Of a DNA stretch of 38,189 nt, positions 17,269 to 25,051 are shown one piece after another. The stretch covers positions 1 to 38,189 of the forward strand of contig JAQXFQ010000215.1 in the NCBI GenBank assembly GCA_029005175.1, written 5' to 3'. The notes under the pieces were generated by a model, which saw only the letters and a list, made by a program, of their open reading frames with translations, ran no database searches and was not told the origin of the DNA. Every line of letters begins with the position of its first letter. Position 1 is the stretch's first letter. The stretch comes from Bacillota bacterium (GTDB lineage Bacteria > Bacillota > Clostridia > Oscillospirales > Acutalibacteraceae). Position numbers and translations under genes: made by a program.

Positions 17269-17393
17269 AGTGAATAGTGAATAAATAATAGTGAAGAGCG
17301 AATAGTACAACAGCGCACCAAGTTTTCCTTGAACACTATTCACTATTCACTCTTCACCATTCACTATTCTCTTAGCACCGTAAGGTGCGCTGT
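17269..17393 (-). repeat. tRNA-adjacent repeat, family 2, copy A
   Basis: 125 bp beginning on the minus strand directly after the CCA of tRNA-Arg with ACAGCGCACC. It contains a GCACC-TTAC-GGTGC hairpin, reiterated GAATAGTGAA-like units, GGTGCGCTGT (complementary to the first ten bases) and a TATTCACT-rich tail complementary to the reiterated units. The same length and order occur in copy B next to tRNA-Gln. No four-helix-bundle gene is attached here, so it resembles a solo repeat. It lies between glgB and the tRNA. Confidence 0.88.
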
Positions 17394-17470
17394 TGGCCCG
17401 CCTGAAGGGATTCGAACCCCCGTTCTTCAGAATCGGAATCTGCTGCGTTATCCAGCTGCGCCACAGGCGG
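17394..17470 (-). tRNA. tRNA-Arg (anticodon CCG)
   Basis: 77 nt including the encoded CCA (17394-17396). The acceptor stem is CCGCCTG (17464-17470) with CAGGCGG (17398-17404). The anticodon loop TTCCGAT gives CCG, which reads CGG. The T-arm is GGGGG-TTCGAAT-CCCTT, with two G-T pairs. The first pair of the anticodon stem (GCAGA with TCTGA) is a G-A mismatch, a small oddity that should not prevent folding. Confidence 0.92.
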
Positions 17471-17520
17471 ATGTATGGATGACTTTCAATATTACAGAAA
17501 GCCATACCGATAATTCCTAC

Positions 17521-17569
17521 AAAGAAACCCATGCCCTTTCGAATAACAAACCGAAAGGGCAGTTTCTTT
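17521..17569 (-). terminator. Terminator of the HU gene
   Basis: An interrupted stem: outer arms AAAGAAAC (17521-17528) and GTTTCTTT (17562-17569), inner arms 17533-17541 and 17552-17560 (GCCCTTTCG/CGAAAGGGC). On the minus strand it ends in a T-rich stretch about 35 nt after the HU stop. Confidence 0.75.
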
Positions 17570-17602
17570 ATAACATAAAAAACAAACCCGAATTGTTGTC
17601 AA

Positions 17603-17875
17603 TTACTTAACAGCATCCTTGAAAGCCTTACCGGGCTTAAAAGCGGGAACTGTAGTTTCAGGAATGATCTGCTTCTGCTTTGTCACAGGGTTTACATTAG
17701 TTCTTTCCTTGTGCACTCTTGTTTCAAATGTACCGAAGCCGACAAGCTGAACCTTGTCACCCTTGGAAAGTGTGTCTACAACAGTATCCAATACAGCGGA
17801 AATTGCTTTTTCTGCGTCCTTTTTTGTGAGACCGGACTTCTCTGCAACAGCCTCAACCAACTCTGTTTTGTTCAT
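17603..17875 (-). CDS. hup: DNA-binding protein HU
   Basis: A 90-residue histone-like protein that bends and compacts DNA as a dimer. It has the whole family pattern: MNKTELVEAVAEKSGLTKKDAEKAI at the N-terminus, GDKVQLVGFGTFETRVHKER, the Asn-Pro intercalating residues (VNPVTK) and the C-terminal VPAFKPGKAFKDAV. A GGAGG ribosome site lies 8 nt before the ATG. It follows mazG after 36 nt on the same strand, an order common in clostridia, and is followed by a terminator. Confidence 0.97.
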   Translation of the reverse strand: MNKTELVEAVAEKSGLTKKDAEKAISAVLDTVVDTLSKGDKVQLVGFGTFETRVHKERTNVNPVTKQKQIIPETTVPAFKPGKAFKDAVK

Positions 17876-17911
17876 TAGATTGTACCTCCGTTAATGCGTG
17901 TTTTTCTTTTT

Positions 17912-18715
17912 TCAGTCATCAGGCTCTGACTCAGCTTCCGCCCTCAAAGCCTCGACCTGAGCACAGTCCGATTCCTTTAAATCAATTCCTCGAAGCTGTG
18001 CAAGCTTTTCTGTCTGTTCAAATTCCGTTATGAAATTATCACAAGCCACGGCAAGCGAATGTTCACTGTCGATTCCTGCGGCATGTGCATATTTCACCGC
18101 CGCAAAAAACAACCTGCCGCAAACGTCAAATTGAGAAATATCAGAATTACCGTCCGATGTACATTTTCTGAGTTCATCAAGCGTGCTCTGCAATTCATCA
18201 ATTGCTGACTGCTCAGTCACCATATCGTAATGCACCTTGGCAGCCTTGCTGCGGAGCTTAGATGCTCTCAGCAGTGACGGGAAGCTGCGCGGCACGCTGA
18301 GCATGGCGTCAGTCTGAGATTTCTGCCCCTTAGAGGCTTTTTTGATCTCATCCCAATTGACCAGAATCTGCTCTTCTCCGCTGACATTCACATTACCAAA
18401 GACATGCGGATGTCTTTCAATCAGCTTTTTGCATACGCCGTCGGTCACATCACTCATGCTGAACCCACCGACTTCATTTTCCATCTCGGTGTGAAATACC
18501 ACCTGCAGCAGAAGATCTCCGAGTTCTTCCTGAAGCGCGGCTCTGTCATCACGGTCAATGGCGTCCAGCACCTCGTAGGTTTCTTCAATCAAATCGGAGC
18601 GCACAGAATGGTGATTTTGCTTCATGTCCCACTGGCAGCCCTCGGGGGAGCGCAGTATCCTGACAATCTGCATCAGGTCATCGAAATTGTAGCATTCTTT
18701 AAACTGAAAATCCAT
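17912..18715 (-). CDS. mazG: MazG-type nucleoside triphosphate pyrophosphohydrolase
   Basis: Hydrolyses NTPs or dNTPs to monophosphates, usually as a house-cleaning enzyme. The first MazG domain (about 1-110) is intact: SPEGCQWDMKQNHHS, E44-E45-x-x-E48 and E64-L-G-D67 coordinate magnesium. The second domain (about 125-230) keeps the fold-like segments KLRSKAAKVHYD and FFAAVKYAHAAGID but has CGR where the usual GD follows the acidic pair, so it looks degenerate. At 267 residues the length is normal. It lies between the SpoVB-like flippase and HU. Confidence 0.92.
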   Translation of the reverse strand: MDFQFKECYNFDDLMQIVRILRSPEGCQWDMKQNHHSVRSDLIEETYEVLDAIDRDDRAALQEELGDLLLQVVFHTEMENEVGGFSMSDVTDGVCKKLIERHPHVFGNVNVSGEEQILVNWDEIKKASKGQKSQTDAMLSVPRSFPSLLRASKLRSKAAKVHYDMVTEQSAIDELQSTLDELRKCTSDGNSDISQFDVCGRLFFAAVKYAHAAGIDSEHSLAVACDNFITEFEQTEKLAQLRGIDLKESDCAQVEALRAEAESEPDD

Positions 18716-18846
18716 AATACTTCCTCAAAATTATCACTCCGCTTATCTTGTATGCCATATCCGCAAAAAAATACTGCAGAATTTATTTTTAATTGCAAAC
18801 ACAGCACCATCAGCGAGGTAATATCAACATCTGCCAATACATTCTA

Positions 18847-20637
18847 TCAAATTAAATTCTTTTTTTCAAGTATATTTGCAATTTTTTCTCCTTTTGGAAT
18901 CATTAAAATATCATCTTTTGTCATTCCCTTGACCAAAAGGATGGCAGCAACATACACAACTACCGCCACAGCCATTGCAATCACCGTAATCAGCGCGCCG
19001 ATAATTCTGGAATCCGAAGGAATAACCATATGCAGCAATCCGTTGACCGACCACGCCGCAAGCGCGCACAATATCGCGGCAAACAGCGGTTTGATAAACG
19101 TAGTCATAATATCGGGCTTGATTTTTGTTCTGCGCCAGAGAATTATAAGGCTGGCTATGACAATAAACGCATAGCAGCAGATTGAGCCGATGGGTGCGCC
19201 CTTAATATTAATATCAGTTATGCCGACCAGCGTGTAGTTAAGCAGCAGCTTGATTGAAGCGCCTATGAGCATGAGATAAACAGGCACCTGCTGACGGCCG
19301 ACTGCCTGGAGCATGCTGTTGATGGGAGTGACCAACGCGCCGAAAAGCACCATTATACCCAGCACGCGGAGCATGGGTACGGCTATGACTGCCGCAGGCT
19401 TACCCGGATAAAGCAGCTCGAGAATAGGTCCGGCCAGGGCGCATATTCCCAAACCTGCGGGAAAGCCTATGAGCACCGATATTTTTATTACGGAATTTAC
19501 GCTGGAGTGAATCTTTGACTTTTTGTGTATCGCCCATGCTGCCGCCAGGGTAGGCAGAGCCGACACACCCAGAGCCTGAGTAATATAGGGCACGAGATTG
19601 TAGAGATTTATGCCGAAATTGTATGCGCCGTAGAGGAAGTTGGGGATTTTTTCATCTGTAACTCCGTCCAGCAGCGAGCCGTAAATTTCGCGCATCGCGC
19701 CGGGGTCAAGTCCCTCAAGTCTGTTCTGAATGGTGATAGCATCAATAAATTGGGTAAGATTGAGCACCAAAACGCCCATGGCAATCGGAATGCCGATTTT
19801 GAAGAAATTGCTGAGAATATAATTAGTGCTGCGCGGTTCGGGAGATGAATCAAGCTCACGCTCGGTGATTTCGTCACCGCTCTTTTTGTGGCGTATCACC
19901 ATATAGATAAGACCCAGCAGCGAGCCAACAGCAATACCAGCAAGCGAACCTGCCGCCGCATACGGATAGCTGGCTATATGAGCTTCCTCAAGCGTATTGA
20001 CCGTAACCCCGAATGCCGTCAGATCATTGCGGAAGGTATATTCACCGTAATACATTATGCCGACGGCAAGACCCAAGCCTATAAAAAGCTTGCCCAATGC
20101 CTCAATAACCTGCGAAACAGCAGTCGGCGTCATATTTCTCAGACCCTCATAATAGCCGCGGTATCCTGCCATCAAACAGCAGAACAATACCGACGGACTC
20201 ATTGCCAGCACGCTGTAAATCGAATCGGGGTCAACGAAATTGATATAAATAAATCCGCCTGCCGCCATCGCGATAAAACCGAGAACACCCGTGATAAGGA
20301 ATACCCTCTGAGCCACACGGTGAACCTTCCGCGCGTCCTTGTAACGGCCTGTAGCTATATTCTCCGCCACCTGACGAGCCAAAGCGGACGGAAAGCCTGC
20401 GGCGGACAGGGTATATACAGGCAGATACAGCGCATATGCAGCGGAAAAATATCCCATACCTGCTTCGCCTATAATATTGCCAAGCGGAATTTTGAACACT
20501 GCACCTATTATCTTTACCAATATAGTGCCGAATGTAAGTATAGCCGCGCCCTCAACAAGCGACTGACCTCTGGAACCACCTGAGAATTTTTTTCTTTTTT
20601 CTGTGTTTTTGGTTCCGGCTTTTTTACTTTCTGCCAA
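18847..20637 (-). CDS. SpoVB/MurJ-like polysaccharide or lipid flippase (MOP superfamily)
   Basis: A 596-residue polytopic membrane protein of the MATE/oligosaccharidyl-lipid/polysaccharide (MOP) exporter superfamily. After a short basic tail the first helices read GAAILTFGTILVKIIGAVFKIPLGNIIGEAGMGYFSAAY, the hallmark of SpoVB/YabM/MurJ-like proteins, with about 14 membrane segments. It may flip a cell-wall or spore-cortex lipid-linked precursor; the substrate is not evident. I chose the TTG at 20635-20637 (AESKKAG follows), since GGAG lies 8 nt upstream; an upstream in-frame ATG would add 25 residues without a ribosome site. MazG and HU follow on the same strand. Confidence 0.87.
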   Translation of the reverse strand: MAESKKAGTKNTEKRKKFSGGSRGQSLVEGAAILTFGTILVKIIGAVFKIPLGNIIGEAGMGYFSAAYALYLPVYTLSAAGFPSALARQVAENIATGRYKDARKVHRVAQRVFLITGVLGFIAMAAGGFIYINFVDPDSIYSVLAMSPSVLFCCLMAGYRGYYEGLRNMTPTAVSQVIEALGKLFIGLGLAVGIMYYGEYTFRNDLTAFGVTVNTLEEAHIASYPYAAAGSLAGIAVGSLLGLIYMVIRHKKSGDEITERELDSSPEPRSTNYILSNFFKIGIPIAMGVLVLNLTQFIDAITIQNRLEGLDPGAMREIYGSLLDGVTDEKIPNFLYGAYNFGINLYNLVPYITQALGVSALPTLAAAWAIHKKSKIHSSVNSVIKISVLIGFPAGLGICALAGPILELLYPGKPAAVIAVPMLRVLGIMVLFGALVTPINSMLQAVGRQQVPVYLMLIGASIKLLLNYTLVGITDINIKGAPIGSICCYAFIVIASLIILWRRTKIKPDIMTTFIKPLFAAILCALAAWSVNGLLHMVIPSDSRIIGALITVIAMAVAVVVYVAAILLVKGMTKDDILMIPKGEKIANILEKKNLI

Positions 20638-20738
20638 GATAACAACTCCATTCTTTTGGTTTTTGACTGCGTAAAAAAGAAACGCAGCAGCATTTAACCG
20701 CTGTGTTTCCATATATATTGATTTTAAAATACACGCCT

Positions 20739-21212
20739 TTATTCTATGGTCTGCTCAACCTGAGATGAATCCGTCTTGTCTTCTTGAGCTTCGGCAGATT
20801 CCGAATCGGCAGACTCAAACACCACTTCGTTTTCTTCTTCGCTGTATACTTCATCTCTGAGCTTATTACCGCACTGTGAACAATACATTGAACTTTCCGG
20901 ATTCTGAGCGGAGCATACGGGACACACAGTCTTATTCTGAAGCCGGTTTATCTTTTCATTCACCTCGTCCAGACGCAGATAAAGCGCGTCAATGCTGATA
21001 GCGCACTCATCAATCAACCCCTTGACATCCTGCTCTTCCTTAGCCGCATTGTAAACCACACGCCCCAGAGCCTCATACCTTTTGTTGATCTCATTGTTCA
21101 GCTCGGCTGCACTCATGCGCAGCTTTGAAATATCCACCAGACGTCCGGCTTTTTTCCCCACATTGACCGCAGCTGATTTCGCGTTGGACATTACATCTTC
21201 AAAAATGCCCAT
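20739..21212 (-). CDS. Zinc-ribbon protein with N-terminal coiled coil
   Basis: 157 residues of uncertain function. The N-terminal 90 residues are helical and amphipathic (LNNEINKRYEALGRVVYNA, then LRLDEVNEKINRLQNK). A C4 zinc ribbon follows (CPVC at about 98-101 and CSQC at about 113-116). The tail is very acidic (EEENEVVFESADSESAEAQ). Similar short helical zinc-ribbon proteins are frequent in clostridia. It lies upstream of the flippase on the same strand with about 100 nt between them. Its likely promoter (21386-21414) leaves a leader of roughly 165 nt. Confidence 0.7.
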   Translation of the reverse strand: MGIFEDVMSNAKSAAVNVGKKAGRLVDISKLRMSAAELNNEINKRYEALGRVVYNAAKEEQDVKGLIDECAISIDALYLRLDEVNEKINRLQNKTVCPVCSAQNPESSMYCSQCGNKLRDEVYSEEENEVVFESADSESAEAQEDKTDSSQVEQTIE

Positions 21213-21385
21213 AAAACATCACGCATCCTTTCAAAAAACTATCGATATTATAATTTTAATCAATAAACACGCAAAAAATGTGAAGCTGTAATAAACTTTA
21301 CATGTTTTTTTGATGATTTTGCCAAAAAATCATTAAATCAGTTCCACAAACCTGTCTGTTAAAATCTATGACAGATACCAACCAA

Positions 21386-21414
21386 ATTATACGTCACAAT
21401 GAAACAATTGTCAA
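21386..21414 (-). promoter_or_regulatory. Consensus promoter for the zinc-ribbon gene, within a shared inverted repeat
   Basis: Minus strand TTGACA (21409-21414) and TATAAT (21386-21391), 17 nt apart. The -35 lies in CAATTGTCAAT (21405-21415), whose exact inverted copy (21433-21443) holds the -35 of the divergent phosphatase promoter. A second, weaker -10 (21247-21252) lies closer to the gene. Confidence 0.75.
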
Positions 21415-21433
21415 TCATAAATAAATAAGCAAA

Positions 21434-21462
21434 TTGACAATTGCGGCTAAATGTGTTACCTT
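21434..21462 (+). promoter_or_regulatory. Possible promoter of the histidine phosphatase gene
   Basis: TTGACA (21434-21439) with TACCTT (21457-21462) 17 nt downstream; the -10 is weak. The -35 is in the right arm of the 11 bp inverted repeat shared with the divergent promoter. The rest of the 309 bp gap (21213-21521) is AT-rich with no gene seen. Confidence 0.5.
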
Positions 21463-21521
21463 TTAATACGGTGTCTGCGTAACACCATGTAATAATTAAT
21501 ATATGAAAGGGCGCATCTTAT

Positions 21522-22208
21522 TTGAAAACTACAGTAATCATAGTGCGGCACTGCGAGGCCGAGGGCAATATCAAAAGATTTTTTCAGGGACACACCGACG
21601 GTCAGATAAGCGAGCGGGGCGCAGCTCAGCTTAAACTGCTGTCTGAAAGGCTGCGCGGAACGGCTATTGACGCTATCTATTCTTCCCCGCTGTCGCGCGC
21701 CATGGCTACCGCGCAGGCAATCAACGACGGGCGAAACCTCCCGATAATCACCGACCCGCGCCTGATAGAGATAAACGGCGGAGCACTGGAGGGCATGCCG
21801 TGGGGCGAATTGCCCGAAAAATACCCGGAGCTTGCTGCTGAGTGGAACCTCAGACCGTGGGATTTCGCCGCGCCTGAGGGAGAAAGCATGCGCCGGGTTT
21901 ACAATCGCATTTCGTCGGCTGTATTGGACATCGCCTCCCAAAACTGCGGCAAGACCATTGCAATTGCCTCTCACGGCTGCGCCATACGCTGCCTGATGTG
22001 CTGGGCAAAGAAACTTCCGATAGAAAAGCTGAATGATATAGATTGGTGCGACAATACCTCTGTCAACATAATTGAATTTGATGAAAAATTTAATCCGACC
22101 GTGGTTTGTGAAAATGACCGCTCCCACCTTGAATACGGAATGAGCGCGATGGACAGCCAGACATGGTGGCGCGCGGAAAATCGCGACAAAATGGATTTTT
22201 CAAATTGA
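21522..22208 (+). CDS. Histidine phosphatase family protein (phosphoglycerate mutase-like)
   Basis: A 228-residue branch-1 histidine phosphatase. The phospho-acceptor motif is R9-H10-C-E (VRHCEAEGN), followed by QISERGAAQLKLLSERL, SSPLSRAMATA, the substrate-side EINGGALEGMPWGE, and the second catalytic histidine in IASHGCAIRCL. Relatives include GpmB-like phosphatases and CobC, so the substrate cannot be fixed. The start is TTG (21522-21524) with AAAGGG 11 nt upstream; there is no ATG nearby in frame. It stands alone, divergent from the zinc-ribbon gene. Confidence 0.88.
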   Translation: MKTTVIIVRHCEAEGNIKRFFQGHTDGQISERGAAQLKLLSERLRGTAIDAIYSSPLSRAMATAQAINDGRNLPIITDPRLIEINGGALEGMPWGELPEKYPELAAEWNLRPWDFAAPEGESMRRVYNRISSAVLDIASQNCGKTIAIASHGCAIRCLMCWAKKLPIEKLNDIDWCDNTSVNIIEFDEKFNPTVVCENDRSHLEYGMSAMDSQTWWRAENRDKMDFSN

Positions 22209-22298
22209 GATATAAATAAATTTCCGAATTGAATAATTAATTATTTGTAAACAGATTGATAATTTATGTGCTTTTTGCATGACGCTCATAATAAATAA

Positions 22299-22328
22299 TT
22301 GACATTGAATCGCAATGTGAGTTATAAT
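22299..22328 (+). promoter_or_regulatory. Promoter of the degenerate sensor kinase gene
   Basis: TTGACA (22299-22304) and TATAAT (22323-22328), both perfect, 18 nt apart. The leader would be about 85 nt. Confidence 0.75.
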
Positions 22329-22420
22329 ATGTTAATCAATATATTATTTATGTGACGCAGGAGTTTCCCGTCTGTATTCATAATTATGTCTGCAGGCAGA
22401 TTTGGAGGATTGATTTACAC

Positions 22421-24370
22421 ATGAATTTTTTGGACTCGCTGTTTGACAAAATCCCGATCATTCGGGATATGGACAAAAAAAAGCGCATACTTCTTGTCGG
22501 ATTTGCCGTTTTTGCGGTTATATCTATTCTCGGCATTCTCATCGAGGCCATTGTGGGCGCAAGCGGCATTATAGCCGTCACCGCTGTGGTAGTGGGATTT
22601 TTGTTCATGGCGGCGATTATTCTCATCGACTTCTTCATGTCGAAGCGCAGCAATGCTGACAACCCGCCGATGGATGACGGCTACAACTTTTTCAGCGATT
22701 TAAACGACGACAATATCCCCTATCAGAACGACTCGTTCGATTCTCAGATGACCGATGATAACTTTGCCGATAACGACTATGGCGCAAATACACCGGGCAA
22801 TGATTTCACCGCATCAGCTCAAAACGGAGGCTACAGTCCCGAATTCGGCGGCTACGAACCCAATCCGACCGAAAACGGCGGATATACCAATGAATTCGGC
22901 GGCTACGGCGGTCAATTCAATAACGGCAGCAGCTTTGAAATCTCGGAACAGACGCCGAACTATGCACAGCCGTCATATGAAGAGCCTGAGCAGGGCATTG
23001 AATACACCACTGAACCTGAGCAGATTCCCGAAGAACCCGCTCCCAGACGCTTCGGCGGAATATTCCGCCGCGGTCAGGTCAACGAAAACACCGCTATTTC
23101 AGACGAGATAAACAGCGCTGAAAGAGAATTCAATCAAAACAGCACATACAACAATGAATACGACGCAGTTCGTTCTTCATTTGAATTTACCCGTGAGCCC
23201 GACATGCCTGCGCCGGAAGCTCCGCTGATTCAGGCAGACGAGCCGATTCAGCCGTCCTACAGCGCGCAGCCGGCTGACAGCAGACAGCCCGCTTACGGCT
23301 ATCCGCAGACGGAAAATCAGTCGTTCGGTTATCAGCCAAACGAAATTCAAAAGCCGGTGCAAAGCTATCAGCCGACCTCGGCAAACAACTACGAATCCGA
23401 TTACATAGGCAAGCCGGTAATGACCTTCCCCACCTCCGCACAGCCTTTGCAAAGCGAAATTTCACGCACGGCGGATTTCGTCGCGCCGAACATGCCCGCG
23501 CCCTCGATGTCCGACAATATAGGCGGTCCGGTGATGTCTATTCCCATGCGTTCATCCTATTCGCCGACTGTCACAGAATCACCCTCTAAGCAGGTACAGT
23601 CATACTCTGCCCCTGCATATCAGCAGCAGTATTCCGCTGAGCCGAGAGTTCCGGCCTATCAGCAGGGCACAAGAGGACAGGAAATTGAAGAATTCTTCGA
23701 CCACATGAGCGAAGACGAGCTGCTCTACAGCGACTGCGTGGAGGTCTGGGCATCCGATGCAAAGCCTGCTGCAATCAGGCTGCTCAAGCAGATAGAGTTA
23801 CTGCCCGACAAGAAAAAAGCGGACGCGCTTGGTCGTGAAGCGGAATATGTAAACGCAATGCTCGACCGAATTTACTATTTCACTATGCTGGACAGCATCA
23901 GAGATAATTTGGAGCTGAAAAAATACAACTTTTCAGTGATGGTCAAGGAATGTCTCAGACGCTTCTCCCCTTTCTTCATGGAAAAGCGAATCGGTCTGCT
24001 CTGGAAGGGGCTTGACATTGATATAATCACCGACAAACGCTGGCTTATCTTTGCATTGACTCAGGTAGTTTTCAACGCCGTTGAATTCACAGGTTTGGGC
24101 GGCAAAATCGCTATATCTGCCAAAAAAGAAGGCAGCCTCATTCACCTGATGGTGGACGACAGCGGCTGCGGCATTTCTGAGAACGATCTGCCACGCATCT
24201 TTATGGCAGGCTTTATGGGTGACAATGTGCCCAACGAATCCGGACGCAGGACAGGTATGGGACTTTTCATCACCCGCTCTGTGGTAGAAAAGCTCGGCGG
24301 CACAGTCACTGCCGATTCCACTGTCGGCAAGGGTACAAGAATAACAATAATTCTGCCCGAAAGACCGTAA
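22421..24370 (+). CDS. Membrane histidine-kinase-like protein with a long disordered linker and no phospho-acceptor histidine seen
   Basis: 649 residues in three parts. Two membrane helices form an N-terminal hairpin (about 23-43 and 47-70). A low-complexity linker (about 75-425) is rich in Tyr, Gln, Pro, Asn and Gly. The C-terminus resembles the kinase core of BceS/GraS-type intramembrane-sensing kinases: a DHp-like helix with VWASDAK (442-448) where that family has W-V-H-x-I-K, so Ser445 replaces the phospho-acceptor His; then N552 (N box), DSGCG (580-584, G1) and GMGLFI (612-617, G2). ATP binding looks preserved but autophosphorylation does not. No response regulator or ABC transporter adjoins it. 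The ATG follows GGAGG; an upstream in-frame ATG lacks support. A terminator follows. Confidence 0.82.
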   Translation: MNFLDSLFDKIPIIRDMDKKKRILLVGFAVFAVISILGILIEAIVGASGIIAVTAVVVGFLFMAAIILIDFFMSKRSNADNPPMDDGYNFFSDLNDDNIPYQNDSFDSQMTDDNFADNDYGANTPGNDFTASAQNGGYSPEFGGYEPNPTENGGYTNEFGGYGGQFNNGSSFEISEQTPNYAQPSYEEPEQGIEYTTEPEQIPEEPAPRRFGGIFRRGQVNENTAISDEINSAEREFNQNSTYNNEYDAVRSSFEFTREPDMPAPEAPLIQADEPIQPSYSAQPADSRQPAYGYPQTENQSFGYQPNEIQKPVQSYQPTSANNYESDYIGKPVMTFPTSAQPLQSEISRTADFVAPNMPAPSMSDNIGGPVMSIPMRSSYSPTVTESPSKQVQSYSAPAYQQQYSAEPRVPAYQQGTRGQEIEEFFDHMSEDELLYSDCVEVWASDAKPAAIRLLKQIELLPDKKKADALGREAEYVNAMLDRIYYFTMLDSIRDNLELKKYNFSVMVKECLRRFSPFFMEKRIGLLWKGLDIDIITDKRWLIFALTQVVFNAVEFTGLGGKIAISAKKEGSLIHLMVDDSGCGISENDLPRIFMAGFMGDNVPNESGRRTGMGLFITRSVVEKLGGTVTADSTVGKGTRITIILPERP

Positions 24371-24395
24371 CGCTTACAAAAACTACGCTCATTAT

Positions 24396-24450
24396 AAACT
24401 GACCCCAAAAAGCCGGACTGAAAAAGTCTCATTTTTGGGGTCAGTTTTTA
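24396..24450 (+). terminator. Intrinsic terminator after the kinase-like gene
   Basis: A perfect 16 bp stem (24396-24411 with 24432-24447) around a 20 nt loop, ending in a short T-run. Its A/T-rich ends allow it to work for the convergent small membrane-protein gene as well. Confidence 0.9.
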
Positions 24451-24489
24451 TATCACAAATTCATAGGTTTTGCACCGTATCTTTTATAT

Positions 24490-24717
24490 TTACTTTTCGG
24501 CTTTATCTTTTTTGTATATCTTATCTCTGATGAAAATCAGCAACTCAAAAGACAACATAAACAGAGTTGCAATCAAAAATCCGATCATAAAAATTTTATG
24601 GCAGATTACAAAATACACAATATACGCCACAATTGATATTAAGTATAAAATAATCAATATGTGCCACAGCATTGAAGATGATTCAAGTATTTTCTTTTTT
24701 CGGCTATTTTCTTTCAT
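24490..24717 (-). CDS. Small two-helix membrane protein, function unknown
   Basis: 75 residues: a basic N-terminus (MKENSRKKKILESSS), two hydrophobic helices (about 16-40 and 42-65) and a lysine-rich tail (RDKIYKKDKAEK). No family is recognised. I chose the ATG at 24715-24717, with AAGGAAG 7 nt upstream; an in-frame ATG 13 codons earlier has none. It converges on the preceding terminator and stands alone. Confidence 0.6.
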   Translation of the reverse strand: MKENSRKKKILESSSMLWHILIILYLISIVAYIVYFVICHKIFMIGFLIATLFMLSFELLIFIRDKIYKKDKAEK

Positions 24718-24756
24718 TGTAATTCTTCCTTTCTTTAACATCCAAGTTTGTTTCAA

Positions 24757-25016
24757 GTTTACTCTCTTTGTTTAAAGCTTTTTTATTTCTTATTTTTGGG
24801 TCAGATATTTCATGAACGATATTTATTCTGATTTTTAAGCTTGCCTCCTTTCGATGGCTCTAGTATAATCTATCATCAAATTTTTTTCTACTGATTTTAA
24901 ATAAACGGTAGTTTTTTAACTACAGTCGGTTTAAAATCATATGGATACGATGTGAGGGGGGATTACATATGATTATAATTTTTTTATAAAACAATTTGTA
25001 AACTTTGTAAAATCAC
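24757..25016. other. AT-rich intergenic stretch with a promoter-like sequence and a hairpin, no gene recognised
   Basis: TTGCCT (24841-24846) and TATAAT (24864-24869) are 17 nt apart on the plus strand. They are followed by an imperfect hairpin: outer arms GATTTTAAA (24893-24901) and TTTAAAATC (24930-24938), inner arms GTAGTT and AACTAC with a TTTT loop. A GAGGGGGG motif then precedes a six-codon ORF (24969-24989). This may be a small leader or RNA; nothing firmer can be said. Confidence 0.3.
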
Positions 25017-25045
25017 TTGACAAATTAAATGCAACAGAATATAAT
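25017..25045 (+). promoter_or_regulatory. Consensus promoter of the leuA T-box leader
   Basis: TTGACA (25017-25022) and TATAAT (25040-25045) are perfect and 17 nt apart, placing the start of the leader RNA near 25052. Confidence 0.85.
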
Positions 25046-25051
25046 GAACTA

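Noticed and set aside
17394-17470. G-A mismatch in the anticodon stem of tRNA-Arg as a sign of a pseudo-tRNA
   Set aside because: The other stems pair, the invariant T-loop is present and CCA is encoded; one mismatch at the end of the anticodon stem does not make it a pseudogene.
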